A program made the position numbers and the translations under genes. A DNA stretch of 12,411 nt from Zygnema cylindricum (taxonomy: Eukaryota > Streptophyta > Zygnematophyceae > Zygnematales > Zygnemataceae): assembly GCA_037447655.1 (NCBI GenBank), contig JBBHKE010000655.1, positions 188,001-200,411 on the forward strand, written 5' to 3'. A model generated the notes under the pieces. The model saw nothing but the letters and a program-made list of their open reading frames with translations. It was not told the DNA's origin and ran no database searches. Below, one piece after another: positions 1 through 9,239 of the stretch (position 1 is its first letter; each line of letters begins with the position of its first letter).

Positions 1-1075
1 GGTCATAAATTGTCTACTGGAATAGTGTGAATATGAAAACTGGAAAAAAGGACATCAGGAAAGTGGCCATAAGGTCTAGTAGCATAGAATAGTATAGCTT
101 TCGGAAACCGAAAAGAGGATATTAGACTTTGGCTAACAATGAGAAGACACCTATAGGAAATTGTACATAAAGTAGATGCTAAGTTTCAAAGAATAACAAT
201 GTTTGTCAAAAAGAGAAACGAACCCCAACGTTGATCTCGATTAGCGAATTGAACAAGGGAACTGAGAGTTGAGGATATCCTGTATATAGTCAGAAGTTCT
301 GTTAAAATCACTGCATCTTCTGTATATATGAAACAAAGAAAGAAAAAAGCAAAACGAAGCCGAGAGGACTCACTATTGGATGTAATGCCGTCCTTGAAAG
401 TTTAAAAAGAGTTGAAGAGGGGATCATAAAATGCACATTGCTGATACATTTTCATTGTACATTGTCATTGTTTGAAATATTGTCGGTAACTAATGGTCAA
501 TAAGAATAATATAACCTCTTTAACCTTCTATTCAGATGAAAAACTTGAATGTGGCTGGCCAAATGGTTCTAATACTGGAAGAGATCTACAGTATTTGTCT
601 CCACCCTTCTCCTTCGGCTTTCCTTTCTTGTGTTTCTTTTGCTTTGTATTTCCTTCTCTTTTGTGGACCTTCCTTTTGCGACACACTGAGTTTGCAAATA
701 TTTGGCAAAATAAAAAGGCTATTTAATTTTGTAATCTCTTAAATCTCGTAAATTAGAATGCATAGATTTGCCAACATCGTGAAATTGACAGGGCAAAAAA
801 TTAAAAAGGTCACTGTACAAGCAACATATGTTTTTTGAAGTAACTGTTCCATGTAAACTGTAATCGTTGCTGTACGAGGAGGTCATATAAACTATCCGTA
901 ACCTATTGGAAATTTCTAGGAAATGATGTGTTGTGTTTGGAAAAGCCTTTTAAAACCCGTCGCAAAAAAAAGTTTCAAAAAATTGTGACAAAAATGGTGA
1001 ACAAGTTAAGGCAACAGTGCTGTCGTTGAAACCAAAAAACCTTAAATTTGTCTTATTCCTACTTTTCCACGATTC
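1..1075. other. 3' flank of the immunophilin gene; no supported gene
   Basis: I see no convincing gene here. The stretch is AT-rich, has stops in all frames and shows no codon structure. It lies just beyond the stop codon of the minus-strand immunophilin gene, so its right-hand part probably includes that gene's 3' untranslated region. I could not pick a poly(A) signal with confidence. A pyrimidine-rich patch at about 590-665 gives a short lysine-rich frame on the minus strand, which I do not accept as an exon. Confidence 0.5.
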
Positions 1076-3327
1076 TTAACTGAACATCCGAGCATATGCC
1101 TTTCGCTCTTTTTCCTTGCGTTCAGCAAGCTGCAAGCAAAAAGAAAATAAAAATAAAAATCGTCAATAACTTTTAAAGAATGGAAAAAAATAAATGGAAA
1201 TTCGTGGGGATAGTCCACTCGCTACTCCTTTCTTGTCTCATGACTCTTATGGATTTTTCACTCGTAGGTTTTTGATTCGTATAATCGATATTTAACTTTC
1301 ACTTTCACTTAAATTTCAGAGAAGAAAAAACAGTAAAAATGTTTACTTATTTGTATTATTTCAATTAAGAGCAAATAGATAGGATTCAAAAATCGCTCGT
1401 CTCACCTTCTTCTTCAACGAAAGATATGCATTTTTAATTCCAGCTGGTAAACCAGAAAAAACGAGAGAAGCAGGAAAAAAAAAAGAAAGAGAAAAAAGTT
1501 AGGATTTGTAACCGAACAATTTATCAGAGCTGGTGAAGTCCACGAAAAAAAGAAGCAAAGTTAAATAAGTTTAGGACTCGAAACAGAAGTAAAAATAAAA
1601 GCTTCCCAGTTTCTGTTATTACCATCCCAACTAATACCCAAATAGAGTGCAAATGATATACTGAAACTCGAAGGGGGTATTTACATTATCGAATAATTAA
1701 ACAGTAGAGAGCCCTACAAAACCCACTTTCTGAAAAACCAGGAAGGTTTCTTTTAATCGTGCCCACGACTACTCACAAAGTTGTATGAAGTTTACAATTA
1801 CTCATGTTTTATACACAAAATGGAAGAAAAAATAGAAACCTTAGTTCCTCCATTGAGTAATCGAAAACAAATGTTTTATAATTTTTGAGTGCAGTTAATC
1901 CAAATTACTGAGAAACTGATATTGTTCTGAATTTTAAAAACTCATTATTGCTAAAAGAAAAAGCAAATTAAAAGGAAAATGAAGCGAAAAAAGGACGGGA
2001 AAAGGAAACGGAAAAGCTGGAGGAGAAGGAAAAGAAAAGGAACAAGGAAAAGAAAAGGAAAGAAGGAAAGGAAAAGAAAAGGAAAGAAAAAAAAAAGGAG
2101 AAAGAGAAGGAAACGGAAATGGAAACCAAAAGTAAACAAAAGAGGGAAAAGTAAAGGTATGTGTCTCACCATCTGATGGTTCCAGTTTATGTGCTTTGCT
2201 GAGATCTTCCAAAGCAAGATCAAGACTATTTTCTCCGATATGTGCCTGAGATAAATTTTAAACAAGAAAACTTTCAAAAAACGAAGACATCAAACAACTC
2301 AAGAAAGATAGACATCATTTGAAAACAATGGAGTTCATACATAATGGAGAAAGACTGTCAATTCGTTACTAGAGTTAATAACACTACCAATGCCCCTAAA
2401 TTAAAGCCCTTGAACCTAAAATCGATTTTAATATACAAATTGTTTTTCTCTTAACATAAATTATTTAAGCGGTTCAAAAACAGCCACATCATTCAGAACT
2501 GGATTCAAGTCAATAACACTAATAAAAACCAACGCTTATAATTTCTTCTCTAATAACGATTCACAATTATACACTGGATTACGGAGTACTACGGTGGACC
2601 AACTATCACTCACCATTTACAAAACTATAATTGCACGTAGTATTTTAAAAAGCGATAAAAAAACTTTTAAAATAGGAACAAAGATATTATTGTTAAGACT
2701 TCAAACTCCGTATCTTTGAAACTTGGAAAAAAACTGCTGAACTTGAAGAGCATCAATGGACAAACAAAGAGAAGTTGAAAACAGCGATTTCAAATATGTT
2801 GCGAAATAACAACATTTTAAGTCACGAAAATCCAAAAAGGAACAATTACCAACAGATAAAATTGTTAAAACAATAATTTAGCCTTTTTTTTTAACCAAAA
2901 ATCAATAATGCCTGAAGGAGTGGAATACAATCTGCCACATAACCCTATCCAATTAGAGTATTAAAAGCCTTATTTCGCTTAAAAAACGTAAATTCTTAAA
3001 GTAAATAGTTTTTGGAAGTGAATTAAGACAAAGCAAGGACTGTATCCCAACAAGGACTAACTGCTATCTGGTTATCGCAGAGACCAACAAAATCTGAGAA
3101 CAAAAAAATCAAAAATCTCCACATGCTTAGTAAACCCTTATAAAATACACATTAATTTTCCCCATTTTGATGTCTCTCACAAAAAGACAGAAAGAGATAA
3201 AAAAAGGACAACAAGAACCCACCTGACCCCGGCGAAAAAGTGCTTTCACATTGTTTTCGTTTTGATTGATAACAAAATTGCAATCTCTTATCGCTCCCGC
3301 AAAGTCATTCAGTTTCAGTCGAGCCGC
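1076..3327 (-). CDS. TPR immunophilin (cyclophilin-40/FKBP class), last four exons
   Basis: Four minus-strand exons, each with AG acceptor and GT donor, join in frame: 3223-3327, 2170-2245, 1406-1443 (38 nt) and 1076-1129. The first three introns within this set are 977, 726 and 276 bp. The 90-residue product has a TPR helix pair (AARLKLNDFAGAIRDCN), then NNVKALFRRGQAHIG, ALEDLSKAHKLEPSDAGIK and the ending AERKEKERKAYARMFS before TAA at 1076-1078. This matches the TPR2-TPR3 region and the basic terminal helix of cyclophilin-40 and FKBP51/52 co-chaperones. The K..R of KALFRRG fits the clamp that binds the C-terminal carboxylate of Hsp90, so Hsp90 binding is inferred. The peptidyl-prolyl isomerase domain and first TPR lie upstream in gene sense and are not in the window. 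Whether the catalytic part is cyclophilin or FKBP cannot be decided. No coding breaks are seen. Confidence 0.85.
1955..2158. repeat. homopurine (A/G) tract of about 200 bp in an intron
   Basis: The plus strand is almost purely A and G, with imperfect GGAAAAG-type units. In gene sense this is a polypyrimidine tract starting about 10 nt after the 5' splice site of the intron between exons 2170-2245 and 1406-1443. Its plus-strand reading frame gives a Lys/Arg-rich peptide that is a by-product of base composition. Such tracts can form triplex DNA or mimic splice acceptor tracts; neither is shown here. Confidence 0.8.
2246..3222 (-). other. 977-bp intron between two TPR exons
   Basis: The intron runs in gene sense from the donor following CAG (GTGGGT) to the acceptor TATCTCAG at 2246-2253. 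It is AT-rich and I see no gene, RNA or repeat in it. It is phase 0, falling between the Gln and Ala codons of the RRGQ-AHIG stretch of the TPR. Confidence 0.75.
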
Positions 3328-3370
3328 CTGTTAAGAAAAATGAAAAAACAAAGAATGGAGAAAAAAACTC

Positions 3371-4267
3371 TGGGTTAAGAAGCTTCACGAGACCTCAATA
3401 AAAAGAGTAAGAAGTGACAATGGAGGGGAATATACCTCTAATCAGTTTGAGGAGTTTTTAAGAGAGGATGGTGTGCAACATCAAAAGACAGTTGCGGAAA
3501 ACCCGGAACAGAATGGAGTTGCTGAGAGATTAAATAGGACATTAAATGATAGTGCCCGGAGTATGTTGTGAGATAAAAGGATAGGAAAAAGATTTTGGGC
3601 CGAAGCTATGAATTGTGCTAATTATTTAAGAAATAGAGTACTTACATCGGCGGCGAAATACCAAACTCCATATGAGAGATGGACCAGCCGAAAACCAAAT
3701 CTATCTCACTTAAAGGTTTTCGGTAGTAAAGTCTTCAGTTTAGATACAGACAGATCTAATTGGAAACTAGATCCTAAAAGGAAACCCGGATACTTGCTGG
3801 GATATGATGAGGATGTAAAAGGGTATAGAGTGTATGCTCTAAGAAGAGAAGATATAATTCTAGTAAAGCACTTGGTAGCTATGGATGAAGGGAAATCGGT
3901 AGATCCCTTCAAATCCTCAAAGTCAGTCAGAATCAGATTTGAGTCAGACAATTCTAATGACTTTCACCTTCCTAACTATCCGGGTCTCCAAGAAGATGAT
4001 ACTCTTGCAGGGTCAATCGATATCCTTGCAGGCTCAAAACAGACAGAGAAAGACTTGGAAACAATGGTGACACCTATACTTCAAGCGGAAGACGTGGTGG
4101 AAACGGATATGGATCTGAGGGACAGGGGAGAAGCCGTGGTGATTCGAAAGAACCCACGGGAACCATATATTATGGCCGCGGATTTTGAGGGAGGAAGAAG
4201 AAGCAGCAAAAGACTTCAAGAGAAACAATTTAACAACAAGGTTACTAAACTTTCTCACCCGGATGAA
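3371..4267 (+). pseudogene. copia integrase, C-terminal part and linker
   Basis: The frame starting at 3371 gives KRVRSDNGGEYTSNQFEEF, which holds the second catalytic Asp of the DDE integrase core. PEQNGVAERLNRTL holds the catalytic Glu. FWAEAMNCANYLRNR and the GYLLGYDEDVKGYRVY segment follow, as usual in copia integrases. The first catalytic Asp and the HHCC zinc domain are absent because of the 5' truncation. TGA at 3569-3571 interrupts the frame after RSML; the frame is otherwise open from 3371 to 4417. The stretch from about 3950 to 4260 is the poorly conserved linker before RT. Confidence 0.85.
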
Positions 4268-5135
4268 CCTCAAACATATGGAGAGGCAATGAACTGCCCA
4301 GAGAGAAACCGGTGGAAGACAGCCATCAATGAAGAGATGGTTTCAATCATGGCGGTTGATACATGGGAGTTCGTGGACTGTCCACTTGATCAAAAACTTA
4401 TCGGATGTAAGTGGGTTTGAAAATTAAAACTGAATCTTGACAATGCTATTGAGAGGTATAAGGCACGGTTAGTGGCCAAAGGTTTTACTCAGAAGAAGGG
4501 AATAGACTACGAAGAAACCTTTGCTCGAGTCGTCTGATTTCCCTCGGTCTGGATACTTCTCAGTCTGGCAACTGTAGAAGACATGGAAGTACACCAGATG
4601 GACATCAAAAATGCCTTCTTGTATGGAGAACTAGAGGAGGAGATCTTCATGCGACAACTGGAAGGATTCCTGGAACAAGGAGAAGAAAGTAAGGTATGCC
4701 GGCTGATCAAATCTCTCTATGGTTTGAAACAGGCACCCAGACAGTGGAACAATAAACTTGATGAGTTCGTTATTGGTTTGGGATACATTCGGATCAGTTC
4801 AGATCATTCAATTTATGTTTTTGAAGAAGAGAAAGGTGTCATCTTTATTGCAATTTACGTTGATGATTTGCTTGTTTTGAGTAAGTCAATGGAGAAAATC
4901 AACAAACTAAAAACATATCTGAAGGGAAGATTTGAAATGAAGGACATGGGGGAAGCAAGATATATTCTGAAATATAAGTAGAGAGAGATAGAGAAAAGAG
5001 AATAATTAGATTAACTCAGAAAGAGGCAATTGGGAACATGTTGGAAAAAGTTCAGATGGACAAAGCCAACAGTTGTACAACTCCCATGGATTTAAAGAAA
5101 GGAAGTGAGGGGAGTGAGGAAAGAGACATATTATT
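4268..5135 (+). pseudogene. copia reverse transcriptase, interrupted
   Basis: The RT part opens with YGEAMNCPERNRWKTAINEE and continues through [13 protein letters not shown], then DIKNAFLYG (first catalytic Asp), LYGLKQAPRQW and YVDD at 4856-4867 (catalytic Asp pair). Stops fall at 4418-4420 (TGA after KWV) and 4535-4537 (TGA after ARVV). At about 4978 the frame shifts by one base, and the next 150 bases (ending near GSEGSEERDI) read in another frame. A second shift at about 5135 returns the reading to the RNase H frame. All catalytic residues survive, so decay looks moderate. Confidence 0.85.
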
Positions 5136-5848
5136 CTAGATGATGAACTAGGTCCAGAAGAGAGGAAGTTCATGCAGACTATCCCATACAGACAGGTAGT
5201 GGGCAGTCTGATTTATTTCATGAACTGTACCAGACCGGAGTTGGCAACAACTGTAAAAGTGCTAAGTAGGAGTCTAAATGCTCCTACCAAAAAGGATTGG
5301 GAAGCTGCTAAGAGGGTCCTCAGATTTCTCATAGGAACTAGGGATCTATGGTTGTATCTGGGTGGGGAAAATACTGACATCACCACTTGGAGTGATGCCA
5401 GCTATGGGGATGCTCTGATGCGAAGATGTACATCTAGATATGTGTTGTATGTGGGGAATGGTGCTTGTTGTTGGCGTAGTAAGCAGCAAAAGGTCATCGC
5501 TCAGTCCACCATGGAGGCTGAGTATATGGCATCTTGCTCTGCTGTGAAGGAATTGATGTGGGTCAAATCCTTGCTTGGTGAATTGGGGCATCTTAAGAAT
5601 GGAATTCATAAAATATTCTATGATAATCAAGCAGCAATTGCAATTGCTGCTAATCTAAAACATCACTTTAAAGCAAAGCACATGGATATCAGACTTAGCT
5701 TGTTAGGGAAAAGGTGGAAAACAAAATAATAAGTCTAAAATATACACTAGACAGTAAAATGGTGGCAAATATGATGACAAAGCCAGTGCCTTCACCAAAA
5801 TTAATATTTTGCAGAAAGAAGTGTGGACATAAACTAAAAGATAACTAG
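5136..5848 (+). pseudogene. copia RNase H, one frameshift
   Basis: The frame from 5136 runs into IPYRQVVGSLIYF, then the RNase H motifs TTWSDASYGD, STMEAEYMAS and FYDNQAAIAIAAN, which carry the usual Asp, Glu and Asp, and KHHFKAKHMDIR. A one-base loss at about 5701, judged against element 2, shifts the frame. The tail MVANMMTKPVPSPK then continues in the next frame to TAG at 5846-5848. The usual Gly of the CTSGYV motif is Arg (CTSRYV). Element 2 shares this change, so it marks the family rather than decay of this copy. Confidence 0.87.
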
Positions 5849-5861
5849 AAAATAAGGGGAA
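5849..5861 (+). other. polypurine tract of element 1
   Basis: AAAATAAGGGGAA sits right after the pol stop and right before TGTTGAAATT. It is the expected primer for plus-strand synthesis next to the 3' LTR. The same tract occurs inverted at 6879-6891. Confidence 0.8.
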
Positions 5862-6096
5862 TGTTGAAATTTAAAGGATTTCTACAAATCTGTGTCCCCC
5901 ATTTGGACCAAAATTGAGGAAGCCTCTGGGTAGTTTTCAACTAACCCACTTTCAACTAGAGCAACTGCCACCCAAGCAGACAAATAGATAATCTGACTTC
6001 ACCCCTGTGCAGTCTGGACTCCCCTGAGTCCACAGCAAGAAGAATCACTGAAAACACCCAACCAAGCGATTAGTTATAGAGTGGCAAAGATGCCAA

Positions 6097-6104
6097 TATT
6101 TATA
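6097..6104 (-). promoter_or_regulatory. TATA box in the LTR of element 2
   Basis: TATAAATA on the minus strand is followed by sequence conserved in all three LTR copies, including TTTTCAGTGATTCTT. The same box occurs at 8941-8948 (minus) and 10674-10680 (plus), always pointing toward gag. This fixes the sense of the LTR. Confidence 0.6.
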
Positions 6105-6600
6105 AAAGCTTAATGGGAGAGAGGCGGCTACCTCCTCAATCCACTAAGTCCTAAACCCTCTCACAACTCCTATCTACTGAGGTACGGAACCAATCAGAAG
6201 ATTGTACAGTACAAAAAGGTACTACGGCAGATGTGCTTTCTATACAGACTGTGTACGACAAGGCCATGGAGTGGACGACTGTCTCTTTCGGACTTGTCCT
6301 CATGTTCTCCAAGATTTCCTCTTCTCAATGATGTCGTGCCACGTGTCACCAGGTTATGTCACGACCGAAAACTGCCAAGGCTGCCATTCCACGGTCTTGG
6401 CGATGGCGCGGGCCGTCGGATCAAACCGGCTTTAAATGACAGCCGTTCAAAAACAAATGTGCGGTACATTTGTTTCGTGCGCACTAAAACTCCAACTAGT
6501 TTCTATGTATTCTATTTGTAATTTCTTTAATCGGATTAGTCGCCTATCTATTATTTAAATAGCTATCAAACCCTATGTATCCTAACGGACTACTACGAGA

Positions 6601-6673
6601 GACTAGTAAAGGTTGATGACTACGCCTCGCCCTACCGGTCGGAGGTTCGAGTCCTGCCGGACTCAACCTTTTT
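6601..6673 (+). repeat. degenerate tRNA-like stretch in the copia LTR
   Basis: GGTTCGAGTCC at 6644-6654 is a perfect RNA polymerase III B box, and TAGTAAAGGTTG at 6604-6615 fits an A box 40 bases upstream. A T5 run follows at 6669-6673. The cloverleaf is poor, with no convincing anticodon arm, so this is not a tRNA gene. The matching part of the other LTR (about 10248-10316) keeps the layout, with a decayed B box and TTTT. It is antisense to the LTR. Confidence 0.45.
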
Positions 6674-6698
6674 GGTTGAGAGTGACTTAGGTCACTCT
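6662..6698. repeat. two adjoining perfect hairpins in the LTR
   Basis: CTCAACC / GGTTGAG (6662-6668, 6674-6680) form a 7-bp stem around TTTTT. AGAGTGAC / GTCACTCT (6679-6686, 6691-6698) form an 8-bp stem around TTAG. The two stems share two bases. Confidence 0.7.
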
Positions 6699-6878
6699 TA
6701 AGCCCTGCCTATGGAGCTAAGGCAGCCATGGCTCCACTGCCGTCTCCCACCTTCAATGACTTCAACAAGTACGGGGGCTAGAGAGAGAAGGTGGAGGCAG
6801 GCTGCTTGTGTTTTCTTTTTCTTTTTTAATTTAATTAAGACCTAGAAAATACCTCCCCTAAATCTAAGAATTTCAACA

Positions 6879-6891
6879 CTCCCCTTATTTT
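6879..6891 (-). other. polypurine tract of element 2
   Basis: The minus strand reads AAAATAAGGGGAG next to TGTTGAAATT. It differs only in its last base from the tract of element 1. Confidence 0.78.
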
Positions 6892-7567
6892 TTAGTCTAA
6901 TTTTAGTTTCTCTTTTAATCCACACTTTTCTTTACAAAACTTTAGCTTGGGAGATGGCACAGGCTTTGAGATCATATCAGCCACCATTTCCCTATCACTC
7001 CTATACACCAAATTCACTATTTTATTTTATACCTTTTCCCTCACAAAACTCAATCTTATGTCCATATGTTTAATTTTGAAATGATGTTTTGGATTGGCTG
7101 CAATTGCAATTGCAATCTGATTATCACAAAACACTTCATGCACTCCCTTCTTCATGTACCCCAATTCTTGCAACAAAGACTTCACCCACATAGCTCTTTC
7201 ACAGCAGAACAAGAGGCCATGTACTCAGCCTCCATAGTGGATTGAGCAACAACCTTTTGTTGCTTGCTGCTCCAACAGCAAGCACCTTCCCCCACATACA
7301 ACACATACCGAGAAGTGCATCTTCTCATAGGTGCATCCGCATAACTGGCATCACTCCAAGTAGTGATGTCAGTGTGCTCCCTTCCCAAATGCAACCATAG
7401 ATCCCTAGTTCCCACCAGGTAACTCATTACTCTCTTGGTTGCCTCCCAGTCTCTCTTTCTGGGATCATTAAGACTCCTACTGAGGACTCCAACTGCTGCA
7501 GGTATATCAGGTCTGGTGCAATTCATAAAGTAAATCAACTTCCTGCAACCTGTCTGTAAGGAATAGA
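6892..7567 (-). pseudogene. RNase H remnant of element 2
   Basis: Reading leftward, IPYRQVAG is visible in one frame. A base has been lost near 7540, and reading continues as LIYFMNCTRPD, TTWSDASYAD, CTSRYVLYVG and STMEAEYMAS. A further one-base loss at about 7205 shifts the frame before MWVKSLLQELG, FCDNQIAIAIAAN and KHHFKIKHMDIR. A stop follows at about 7025. The tail MVADMISKPVPSPK continues to TAA at 6892-6894. The catalytic Asp, Glu and Asp are present. It is a close relative of element 1's RNase H but a separate copy, lying inverted to it across the shared LTR. Confidence 0.85.
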
Positions 7568-8592
7568 CCCCCTTTTTCAAAGCTCCCCTTTTTTTTCCTC
7601 TCCCTCTCTTTCCACCAAAGTTCCGATAAGGTTTACCTTTGTCTTTCTTCCTCTCATCACGCTTACGCCCGTCACCACCGTTCCTCTCATCACGCTTACG
7701 CTCGTCACCACCGTTCCTCTCATCACGCTTACCCTCGTCACCGTCGTTCCTCTCATCACGCTTCCGCCAATCACCACCAGCTGAAAATGTATTGACTCTG
7801 TCCCTTCCCCTACGAAGCTCCAAATTGCTTTCCCTCACAAGAATTATCCCCATGGTAAAGCTCCAAGTCCATGAGGAGCCATCCATTACCTGCATACGAC
7901 ATATGATGTTTTCGTTCTCATCTAGGAGTTTCATAAGTAGTGTATTAATCTTACTCTCCTCAGATTCTACATATCACGCACTAGTAAGCTCAACATATAA
8001 CGCAGCAATATCATTGCAAAACTCTATCATGTTACCGCCTTTATTAACATAGGCCTCTATTTTTCTGTTTTACTAATTGCTGCCTCTGAATAGTCTCACT
8101 CTTATAAATTTGACTTAGTGCTTCCCATATCTCTGAAGACTTGGTTAGACTTAAAAGAGTGATAGCTATGGACTTAGACACGTAGCTAAGTATGAGATGT
8201 TTTGCTATAATGTTTTTGTATTCCCATTTTTTTCTATCATTTTCTTGAGTTTTAATCCCTACAAGTGGTACCATAGCTGAGAGCCTAACTCTCCTCACCA
8301 TAGGTGTCCCTTTTTCCTTCTCCCCTATTTTCCCATCCACGGAAAGGTTTTTCCCTTCACCTTGCGTTGCATCTGAACTTCGGTTGATATTCTGGGAAGC
8401 CTCAGACGATTCTCCATAGTAAGCTCCTCCAAAGCCAGGTGGCGAACATCTCACTTGTCCCACAACAATTCCCCATAAGTGCTTCTGGAAAAGCAATCCC
8501 TCCATTGTAAATGCCCAATAAGTGAAGCCTGTTCCATCAAATATAGGCACCTTAGATGGTGGGCCCATAACCTGAAACTCTGAGACCTCCAT
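7568..8592 (-). pseudogene. copia gag of element 2, broken and fused to RNase H
   Basis: Start ATG is at 8592-8590, with the same opening MEVSEFQVMGPPS as element 3. An extra A near 8062 shifts the frame and stops it at 8044. TGA then occurs within the original frame at about 7974, and a second open stretch (250 codons) runs from 7934 to 7182. That stretch holds the end of the copia-gag domain, four 11-residue KRDERN-type units (7763-7632) and GKPYRNFGGK. At about 7567 the sequence jumps from LKKGV directly into RNase H. In element 3 the zinc knuckle begins at this point. The deletion leaves the frame open into RNase H, so a chimeric frame exists, though it is probably meaningless. Confidence 0.83.
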
Positions 8593-8787
8593 TGGCCCTC
8601 AGAGTATGCAGATCCAAAGGAAGCTAATCTAGATAGTGCCCAGTCCAAGTTGATATAAACCCAAATGACTAACCCCTTGACAGTCAGCACCCCAATATAG
8701 ATTCTCCCTTGTGAAATAACACTTTCTGTGTACTCAGTTCCACCACAGAATGCAAAGTTAGAATATGAGATTTGGACACATTCACCC
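8593..8787 (-). other. leader between LTR and gag of element 2
   Basis: This stretch is nearly identical, in inverted order, to 10832-11019 of element 3. No primer-binding site can be fixed. TTTATATCAACTTGGA near 8650 is a candidate LTR end plus TGG start, because ATCAACT resembles the LTR terminus, but it is weak. If it is correct, the LTR reaches farther toward gag than I have drawn it. Confidence 0.45.
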
Positions 8788-8940
8788 ACTTTGTCTTTCC
8801 CTTAGAAATACCGCCACGCCAGCAGAAAAAAACTCTGACCGACTACACCTTTGTGTAGCCTATACTCCCTTGAGTCTGCAACAAAAAGAATCACTGAAAA
8901 TGGTCAAGTAAATTGATAGTTATGGCTGGCTAAAGTTTGC

Positions 8941-8948
8941 CATTTATA
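8941..8948 (-). promoter_or_regulatory. TATA box of element 2 5' LTR
   Basis: TATAAATG on the minus strand points toward gag, about 350 bp upstream of the gag ATG. The surrounding bases match the element 3 box at 10674-10680. Confidence 0.6.
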
Positions 8949-9239
8949 CAAGGTGCTCTTTGGGAGAGGCAGCTACCTACCCAAAAATTTCTAAGTCCTA
9001 TTCCCCCTCGAAAACTCTATCTACTAAAGTACGACACCAATCAAATTACTGTGTTGTACAAAAAAGTACATGTGTCGGTGTACTTTCTATACGGCCATTG
9101 TACAACATGGTCAAATTGTCGACACGTGTCATAGCCGGATTTGTTCCCGCAATCTCCGGAGTCGCCGCAATCCAACATTGTCGCGCCTCGTGTCACATGA
9201 AGTGGCGATGGCTGAAAAACGCCAAAAGTACATGTTTTG

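Larger units (their letters stand above)
3371..5861 (+). mobile_element. element 1: 5'-truncated Ty1/copia retrotransposon
   Basis: Copia gene order is kept: integrase, reverse transcriptase, RNase H, polypurine tract, LTR start. Gag, protease and the first part of integrase are missing. Homology is first visible at about 3371-3401 and there is no LTR on the left, so the copy is 5'-truncated. It carries three nonsense codons and three frameshifts, so it cannot move by itself. It sits antisense to the immunophilin gene. RNase H before the LTR and RT after integrase identify the copia superfamily rather than gypsy. Confidence 0.88.
5862..6878 (-). mobile_element. LTR-like segment shared tail-to-tail by elements 1 and 2
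   Basis: The 1,017-bp segment starts TGTTGAAATT and ends AATTTCAACA, a perfect 10-bp terminal inverted repeat. The polypurine tract of element 1 abuts the left end and that of element 2 abuts the right. From about 5945 rightward it matches the 5' LTR of element 2 (8788-10519) in the same orientation, so most of it is the minus-strand 3' LTR of element 2. The first 30-80 bases resemble an LTR start in plus sense and are probably the remnant of element 1's own 3' LTR. The exact border between the two is not resolved. Confidence 0.7.
7568..9089. repeat. left arm of a long inverted repeat
   Basis: LTR end, leader and gag of element 2 are repeated in inverse orientation at 10520-12013, where they belong to element 3. 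The arms are about 1.5 kb and closely similar, with scattered substitutions and small indels. The spacer is about 1.43 kb. Confidence 0.85.

Noticed and set aside
532-690. Possible lysine-rich minus-strand exon (CRKRKVHKREGNTK.. ending at a TAG)
   Set aside because: It has an AG before it and a stop after it, but no partner exon or homology. Composition alone can explain it, and it lies beyond the immunophilin stop.
493-742. Two overlapping short plus-strand frames
   Set aside because: Low-complexity, Phe/Ser/Pro-rich and without any recognisable domain.
1979-2176. Lys/Arg-rich 65-codon plus-strand frame
   Set aside because: It is a product of the homopurine tract and lies in an intron of a minus-strand gene.
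7639-8052. Plus-strand frame rich in Ser/Pro/Arg repeats
   Set aside because: It is the antisense shadow of the gag 33-bp repeats. The same shadow occurs at 11565-11939.
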